Below are positions 59,342 through 64,000 of a stretch of DNA of 64,000 bases, piece after piece. The position numbers and the translations under genes were made by a program. The DNA comes from Leptospira fletcheri (lineage in GTDB: Bacteria; Spirochaetota; Leptospiria; Leptospirales; Leptospiraceae): the NCBI RefSeq assembly GCF_004769195.1, contig NZ_RQET01000004.1:620001-684000 (forward strand). Reading direction: 5' to 3'. Numbering within the stretch: position 1 is the stretch's first letter; each line of letters starts with the position of its first letter. The notes beneath the pieces were generated by a model that saw only the letters and a program-made list of their open reading frames with translations, had not been told where the DNA came from and did no database searches.

Positions 59342-59371
59342 AAAAAAGGGAGGATCTCTCCTCCCTTTTTT
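59342..59371 (-). terminator. Rho-independent terminator of the pntAb-pntB operon
   Basis: AAAAAAGGGAGGA and TCCTCCCTTTTTT form a 13-pair stem with a TCTC loop. On the leftward strand it gives a U-run just after pntB. Confidence 0.93.
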
Positions 59372-59402
59372 AACGAACTCGAAAATTTTCGAACCGAAAA
59401 GA

Positions 59403-60812
59403 TCAGGTATCTTTTAGAGCGGTTACGATTTCCTGAGTGGCTTTTTTCCCGTCCTGGAAGTACATCAGGCAGTTGTCCTGAATAAACAGAGGGTTCGGAA
59501 CACCGGCAAATCCGGGACTGAGGGAACGTTTGATGACAATGATCGTCTTTGCTTTTTCCACGTCCAGGATAGGCATTCCGGCGATCGGAGAACCTGGGTC
59601 CGTTTTTGCCAGAGGGTTGACCACGTCGTTGGCTCCGTTGATGATCACTACGTCCACGGTATCGAAGGTAGGATTGATTTCGTCCATCTCCTTCATCTTA
59701 TCGTAAGGGATATCCGCTTCGGCCAATAAAACGTTCATATGGCCCGGCATCCTTCCCGCTACAGGATGGATGGCGAACTCGACCTCTATGTTGCGATCGG
59801 TAAGTTGATTGTATAGATCCCGAACCGCGTGTTGGGCTTGCGCGACGGCCATTCCGTATCCGGGAACGATGACCACTCTCTGCGCCATATCCAAAAGCAT
59901 CGCGACTTCTTCCGCAGAAGTGCTTTTCGTTTTTCCGGAATAAATGTCTCCGGCATCCGTAGTAGTGGTCGCTCCGCCGAGTCCTCCGAAGAGCACGTTC
60001 GGGAGAGAACGATTCATCGCTTTACACATGATCTGGGTCAAAATGATTCCGGAAGCTCCGACGAGGGAACCGGAGATAATTAACACGTTGTTTCCCAATA
60101 CGAATCCGGTTGCGGAGGCCGCGATTCCGGAGTAGGAGTTCAACAGAGCGATTACCACCGGCATATCGGCTCCACCGATCGGCATAACCAGAAGAATGCC
60201 TAAAATGGATCCGGCGATCACTACGTACCAATACCAAGCGATTACGGTGGGTTGGGTTACGTTTAAATAACCTAAATACAAGGAAGCTGCAAACAGTAGG
60301 ACTTTTACGATCTGATCGCCGAAATAGCGGACCGATTTTTCGGAAACCAATCCTTGCAGTTTTCCGAACGCGATCACGCTTCCCGTAAAAGTCACTGCTC
60401 CGATGATACCCGTTGCCGCAGTGGAAATCGTAAATTGGTAATTGGAAAGAAATTCGGTATTCTTGCCGGTTTCCAAAATCTCCATGAGAGAATTTCCACC
60501 GACTAAGAAGGAAGCCAAACCTCCGAACCCGTTCAAAAGCGCCACGAGTTGGGGCATTCCCGTCATTTCTACTTTGAGAGCGATGTACGTTCCGATCACC
60601 GTTCCGAGAAGAATTCCGGACGCGATCCAAATGATGTCCTCTTGGCCGATTTTACCGTATTCCAGGAAGACGCCGACTATGGCTAAGAACATCCCTACGG
60701 CTCCGGTAAGATTTCCGCGTACGGCCGTTTTAGGATGGGAAAGCAGCTTTAATCCGATGATAAAAAGAATGCTCGAAATTAAATAGAGTACGTTGATGAA
60801 AGCCTTATCCAT
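59403..60812 (-). CDS. pntB: NAD(P) transhydrogenase beta subunit
   Basis: PntB is the NADP(H)-binding and membrane subunit of proton-translocating transhydrogenase, which makes NADPH. The 469-residue protein has about nine transmembrane helices (1-270) and a C-terminal NADP domain with VIVPGYGMAVAQAQH, HPVAGRMPGHMNVLLAEA and FDTVDVVIINGANDVVNPLA. It follows pntAb by seven bases. Confidence 0.95.
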   Translation of the reverse strand: MDKAFINVLYLISSILFIIGLKLLSHPKTAVRGNLTGAVGMFLAIVGVFLEYGKIGQEDIIWIASGILLGTVIGTYIALKVEMTGMPQLVALLNGFGGLASFLVGGNSLMEILETGKNTEFLSNYQFTISTAATGIIGAVTFTGSVIAFGKLQGLVSEKSVRYFGDQIVKVLLFAASLYLGYLNVTQPTVIAWYWYVVIAGSILGILLVMPIGGADMPVVIALLNSYSGIAASATGFVLGNNVLIISGSLVGASGIILTQIMCKAMNRSLPNVLFGGLGGATTTTDAGDIYSGKTKSTSAEEVAMLLDMAQRVVIVPGYGMAVAQAQHAVRDLYNQLTDRNIEVEFAIHPVAGRMPGHMNVLLAEADIPYDKMKEMDEINPTFDTVDVVIINGANDVVNPLAKTDPGSPIAGMPILDVEKAKTIIVIKRSLSPGFAGVPNPLFIQDNCLMYFQDGKKATQEIVTALKDT

Positions 60813-60819
60813 TTAGATA

Positions 60820-61101
60820 TTAATCCTTTTTCTTGAACATACCGAGCATGCGGTGGGTAACTACGAATCCTCCGACCACGTTGATCGTCGCACCGACGAT
60901 CGCAAGGAACCCCAAAATCTTGACCAGCGGACTGTTGACAGCGTGGAGAGTTAAAACGGCTCCGATGATCGTGATTCCCGAAATCGCGTTGGACCCCGAC
61001 ATCAGCGGAGTGTGTAAAAGGGGCGGAATACGGGTGATGACTTCGAATCCTACGAATACTGCGAGGAGGAAAATCGTTAGGTAGCCTACGAACTGTTCCA
61101 T
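60820..61101 (-). CDS. pntAb: NAD(P) transhydrogenase alpha-2 (membrane) subunit
   Basis: The 93-residue protein has three transmembrane helices and the family segments VGFEVITRIPPLLHTPLMSG and NAISGITIIGAV. It corresponds to the split C-terminal membrane part of PntA. The ATG at 61101 follows AAGGAAG. The soluble NAD-binding PntAa gene, normally next to it, is absent from this window, so it must be elsewhere. Confidence 0.93.
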   Translation of the reverse strand: MEQFVGYLTIFLLAVFVGFEVITRIPPLLHTPLMSGSNAISGITIIGAVLTLHAVNSPLVKILGFLAIVGATINVVGGFVVTHRMLGMFKKKD

Positions 61102-61168
61102 ATTAAGCTTCCTTGGGGTTAGATCGGCGGAAAATCGTAAAAAAGCCGAAACCCTAAAATCTGTTCGT

Positions 61169-61876
61169 TCACTTTTCCGGGATGCCTGCTTCCTGAAAAC
61201 CCTTTTTTCGAAGTAAGCAGGAGTCGCATCTTCCGCAGGGTTTTCCTCCGATCGGGTCATAGCAGGAATGGGTCATGGAAAAAGGAACGCCCAATTTCGA
61301 GCCGAGGAGGACGATTTCTTTTTTTCCGAGATGTTGCAGGGGAGCGCATATTTCCAGCGGATGCCCTTCCACACCGGCTTTCGTTCCCTGACGAACCGCA
61401 TCGGCATATGCTTTTAAAAATTCGGGCCTGCAATCCGGATAACCGGAATAATCCAAGGCGTTCACGCCGATGTACAGTCTCTTTGCCTGGATCCCTTCCG
61501 CCAAAGACACTCCGAAGGATAAAAATAGGATATTCCGACCTGGTACATACGTATTCGGAATACCGGCTTTTCCCAGGGAATTCTTGGGAACTTTCAACTT
61601 TTTTTCGGTAAGGGAGGAACCCAGAAAAAATTTAGGCTGTAGTTTTTGTATTAAATGCGGAATTCCTAGATGTTTCGCGATTTGCTTGGCCGATTTCAAT
61701 TCGATCTTATGTTTTTGTTCGTAGTCAAAGGAAAGAGCCGTAGGATGATAACCGTCCTCTATAGCTTGGTATAGGCAAGTGGTAGAATCCAATCCTCCGG
61801 AAAAGAGAACCACTGCCTTCGGTCTTTCGGACTTCGAAACGGTGAGAACACTGTTAGATTCGGATTTAGAAAGCAT
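61169..61876 (-). CDS. queC: 7-cyano-7-deazaguanine synthase (preQ0 synthase)
   Basis: QueC converts 7-carboxy-7-deazaguanine to preQ0 for queuosine synthesis. The 235-residue protein has the ATP pyrophosphatase loop AVVLFSGGLDSTTCLYQA, the YVPGRNILFLSFG sequence and the zinc-binding Cys cluster HSCYDPIGGKPCGRCDSCLLR. The ATG at 61876 lies 21 bases after the queD stop; a longer frame would overlap queD and is not family-like. It is the second gene of a queD-queC operon. Confidence 0.95.
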   Translation of the reverse strand: MLSKSESNSVLTVSKSERPKAVVLFSGGLDSTTCLYQAIEDGYHPTALSFDYEQKHKIELKSAKQIAKHLGIPHLIQKLQPKFFLGSSLTEKKLKVPKNSLGKAGIPNTYVPGRNILFLSFGVSLAEGIQAKRLYIGVNALDYSGYPDCRPEFLKAYADAVRQGTKAGVEGHPLEICAPLQHLGKKEIVLLGSKLGVPFSMTHSCYDPIGGKPCGRCDSCLLRKKGFQEAGIPEK

Positions 61877-61896
61877 CGGAGAAGATTGCCGGATCG

Positions 61897-62277
61897 TTAT
61901 ACGATATCTTTCGGCCCTTCGTAAATACAAGCGCTCGTACACGTTTCATGAAGGGTGATTTTTCGCAGTAGAGGGAGCTGGGGTTTCAGACGTTTCCATA
62001 GCCAAAGACAGATGTTTTCACTGGTAGGATTCTCCAATCCTGCCACATCGTTCAACAAATAATGATCTAGGTGATTTTCCAGTAACGGTTTTACAGACTT
62101 GCTCACTTCTGCAAAGTCCATCAACCAACCGGTGCCCGGATCTATTTTGCCTTTTAAATGAAGTTTGAAACGGAAACTGTGTCCGTGCATTCTCCTACAC
62201 TTATGTCCCTCTGGAACGTTGGGCAGGAAATGCGCGGCATCAAAGCGGAATTCTTTTGTAAGTTCGATTTCTTCCAT
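61897..62277 (-). CDS. queD: 6-carboxy-tetrahydropterin synthase
   Basis: QueD converts dihydroneopterin triphosphate to 6-carboxytetrahydropterin, the first specific step toward queuosine. The 126-residue protein has zinc histidines in FDAAHFLPN and RMHGHSFRF, the catalytic Cys in EGHKCRRMHGH, and the C-terminal HETCTSACIYEG. It precedes queC. Confidence 0.95.
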   Translation of the reverse strand: MEEIELTKEFRFDAAHFLPNVPEGHKCRRMHGHSFRFKLHLKGKIDPGTGWLMDFAEVSKSVKPLLENHLDHYLLNDVAGLENPTSENICLWLWKRLKPQLPLLRKITLHETCTSACIYEGPKDIV

Positions 62278-62368
62278 CAAGCTGGCCTAAGAAGGGTTTG
62301 CGGAAGGAGCACGAGGAAAGGGAATCTTGGATTCGTTCCCATAGGACCCGGAACTCGGATCTCCGAAG

Positions 62369-62391
62369 AAAAAAGGAGGGTATCCCCCTTA
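62369..62391 (-). terminator. Terminator overlapping the stop of the 48-residue gene
   Basis: On the leftward strand AAGGGGG and CCCTCCTT pair (one G-T) around a short loop, followed by TTTTTT. The stem begins within the stop codon of the small gene. Confidence 0.75.
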
Positions 62392-62535
62392 TTTGACCAA
62401 GTCTTTAAGTATTTCCTGGCGTTTGGCGTCTTTTTGTTGTTGGTTCAACACTAGCCATTCGCGCTTGAGTTGCTTCTCGCTGAACCCCTTGGCTTCGGCG
62501 TATTTTTTGAGGAGTTTTGCGGTCTTCTGGTTCAT
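62389..62535 (-). CDS. 48-residue basic helical protein
   Basis: This short gene was found by translating the intergenic sequence. The product begins MNQKTAKLLKKYAEAKGF, is rich in Lys, Gln and Leu, has no Cys or signal peptide, and is predicted to be two helices with SEKQLKREWLVLNQQQKD between them. The reading frame is intact from ATG to TAA and is followed immediately by its own terminator, which supports a real transcript. The ribosome-binding site is weak. It looks like a conserved small protein, possibly nucleic-acid-binding, but no family is recognised. Confidence 0.65.
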   Translation of the reverse strand: MNQKTAKLLKKYAEAKGFSEKQLKREWLVLNQQQKDAKRQEILKDLVK

Positions 62536-62576
62536 ACCTGACCAAATTTTCGGGTTTTAATCCGCTGTCAAGCAGT

Positions 62577-63554
62577 CTAGCATTCCTTGTAAGGGCAGGA
62601 TATGCCGACGGGTTCGATTTCCACTGTCGCGTGCGGGATATGAAATTCCTCGGCTATGTCTCGAATTCGTTCTTTCAATTTTTGCGCGTGGGATATGGAG
62701 GTACCCGTCACACCTACGTGCAAAGTAAGGACGTGAAAGTCTCCATCCATAGACCACAAATGCAGATCGTGGACGGATTCCACGCCCTTTACGCCTAGGA
62801 TCCGGGCTTCCAATTCTCCGGTATTGATTCCTTCCGGCGCAGACTGGAGATGCAGAAGCAATATCTTTCTTAAATTCCGGAAAGCCTGTATCCCGACCCA
62901 GACTGCGATTAAAACGGAAAGGAGCGGGTCTATCCAGGTCCAATCGAATAATAAAAGCGTAATACTTCCGAAGAACACCGCAATCCACCCTAAAACGTCT
63001 TCGAGAAGATGTAAGGCGACGGTTTGGCCGTTCAGACCGTCCACTTTTTTCATCTTGAATAAGGCGGCGCCGTTAACGGCGATTCCTAAAACGGACAATC
63101 CTAGCATTCCCCAACCGTTCGGCGAAGAGGGATTCCAGAGTTTGGGAATCGCAAAGAACAGAATCAGGACGGCTCCACCGAACAATGCAATGGAATTGAC
63201 CAGGGCAGCCGACAATCCCAACCTCTTGTATCCGAAAGTGAACGTCTGTGTCCTAGGTCTAGCCGCGATTTTTTGGAAGGCCCAGGCTAGGGCCAAGAAA
63301 CCGCTGTCGCCAAGATCGTGCAAGGAATCGGAAAGAATCGCCAAGCTACCGGAGAAATATCCACCTACGAGTTCCAAAATCGCGAACCCGAAATTCAGAA
63401 TGAAAGCATATAAGAAAGCCTTCGAGCCGTCGGGTGTGGGACCGTGGGAATGGAAATGCCCGGTACTTCCCCCATGATCGTGATCGTGGTTTTCATGACG
63501 ATGCGAATGTCCGTGCATACGCCTAGGTTCTGCTTTCGCTTTCTTTTCCGCCAA
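62577..63554 (-). CDS. Cation diffusion facilitator (zinc-type) transporter
   Basis: The 325-residue protein has a His-rich N-terminus (HGHSHRHENHDHDHGG, HFHSHG) that may bind zinc, six transmembrane helices and the metal-site motifs of the CDF family: LSDSLHDLGD in helix 2 and HLLEDVLGW in helix 5. The C-terminal ferredoxin-like domain contains LHLWSMDGDFHVLTLHV. It exports Zn or related cations in exchange for protons. The start is TTG at 63554 or an ATG 12 codons later. Confidence 0.92.
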   Translation of the reverse strand: MAEKKAKAEPRRMHGHSHRHENHDHDHGGSTGHFHSHGPTPDGSKAFLYAFILNFGFAILELVGGYFSGSLAILSDSLHDLGDSGFLALAWAFQKIAARPRTQTFTFGYKRLGLSAALVNSIALFGGAVLILFFAIPKLWNPSSPNGWGMLGLSVLGIAVNGAALFKMKKVDGLNGQTVALHLLEDVLGWIAVFFGSITLLLFDWTWIDPLLSVLIAVWVGIQAFRNLRKILLLHLQSAPEGINTGELEARILGVKGVESVHDLHLWSMDGDFHVLTLHVGVTGTSISHAQKLKERIRDIAEEFHIPHATVEIEPVGISCPYKEC

Positions 63555-63611
63555 GTTCTTTTTTAGAAAGTGGTTGCAGGATAACGGTATCTACGTATCG
63601 ATTAAGTTCCG

Positions 63612-64000
63612 ATGAACACTTTGGATAAATTAGAAAGGCTCCGATCGATCGCCTCCGAGGTTTCTAAATGCACGAAGTGTAAACTCCATGCGACGAGAAC
63701 TCAGACGGTGTTCGGAGAAGGAAATCCCGATGCGGAAGTTATGTTTGTCGGAGAAGGACCGGGAAAGCAGGAAGACCTGACGGGAAGGCCCTTCGTCGGA
63801 AAGGCCGGAGAGTTGCTGACCCGGATTATCGAAAAAGGCATGGGGGTGCCTAGAGAAAGCGTGTTCATCGCGAACGTGACGAAATGCAGACCGACAGTGG
63901 ATCTAAAATTCGAGAAGGACCGTCCGCCGGACGAAGAAGAAACGATCGCCTGCTCTCCTTTTTTACTCAGGCAGATCGAAATCATTAGCCCGAAAGTGAT
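63612..64000 (+). CDS. Type-4 uracil-DNA glycosylase (C-terminus beyond window)
   Basis: The frame starts at an ATG at 63612 and runs off the window end after about 129 codons. It has the family 4 features: CTKCK near residues 20-24 for the Fe-S cluster, FVGEGPGKQEDLTGRPFVGKAGELL, VFIANVTKCRPT and a later Cys in IACSPFLL. It removes uracil from DNA. It is divergent from the CDF transporter. Confidence 0.9.
   Translation, partial: MNTLDKLERLRSIASEVSKCTKCKLHATRTQTVFGEGNPDAEVMFVGEGPGKQEDLTGRPFVGKAGELLTRIIEKGMGVPRESVFIANVTKCRPTVDLKFEKDRPPDEEETIACSPFLLRQIEIISPKV

Overview
The window is a stretch of spirochaete chromosome, almost certainly Leptospira. The evidence is the gene content: a P83/100-family protein, the flgB-flgC-fliE flagellar block, CarD beside a PIN/TRAM protein, a complete caa3-type cytochrome oxidase operon, an ammonium transporter fused to a class III cyclase, and many TPR or lipoprotein genes of the Leptospira type. 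Base composition looks moderate for the genus, higher than in the classical pathogens, so a non-interrogans lineage is likely; this is an impression and was not computed. Genes are dense on both strands. TTG and GTG starts and 1-40 base overlaps are frequent. I see no rRNA, tRNA, CRISPR array, insertion sequence or prophage.

Layout. 1-4071: Amt-cyclase fusion, H1-like basic protein, 3D-domain protein, DUF6150-like repeat protein. 4086-10708: aerobic respiration block, with ctaA-ctaB leftward (haem A synthesis) and, divergently, a 52-codon single-TM gene, sco, coxB (with fused cytochrome c), coxA and coxC, closed by a strong terminator. 10811-15733: SPOR-like protein, carD, PIN/TRAM protein with a disordered tail, ATP-type pckA, phasin-like protein. 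15808-20136: a leftward ECF sigma factor / 247-residue protein / CHAT protease / Cys-rich protein operon, which I regard as the best candidate for an undescribed system. 20173-27656: M23 peptidase, START-like protein, dnaE, GNAT, gatB. 27777-32197: ParA-like ATPase with a membrane protein and a MORN-type lipoprotein, then membrane proteins. 32332-37921: LolC/E-LolD lipoprotein exporter, a compact McsA/McsB-like fusion and clpC. 37998-41247: small membrane protein, TPR protein, mtaB, methyltransferase. 41396-49634: lineage-specific envelope and TPR proteins, a metalloenzyme, a pair of two-TM sensor-like proteins, and an RHH/PIN-like pair. 49596-53664: LamG-like protein, rpiB, a secreted protein, serC. 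53827-57297: P83/100, fliE-flgC-flgB, STAS protein. 57380-64000: lipoprotein, TPR protein, YbaN, pntB-pntAb, queC-queD, a 48-residue gene, a CDF transporter and a truncated type-4 uracil-DNA glycosylase.

Several clusters make functional sense. CtaA and CtaB supply haem A, and Sco supplies copper, to the neighbouring oxidase. LolCD, the McsA/B-like protein and ClpC form a run of envelope and protein quality-control genes. PntB and PntAb are two thirds of a three-part transhydrogenase whose PntAa is not in the window. QueD and QueC act in consecutive steps toward preQ0. The sigma-CHAT operon resembles, in logic only, the protease-controlled sigma factor of type III-E CRISPR loci, but no CRISPR components are present.

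Two short genes (6217-6375 and 62389-62535) were found by translating intergenic sequence directly. Many start sites were moved to internal ATG/TTG codons on the basis of ribosome-binding sites, family length or overlap, as noted in each entry.
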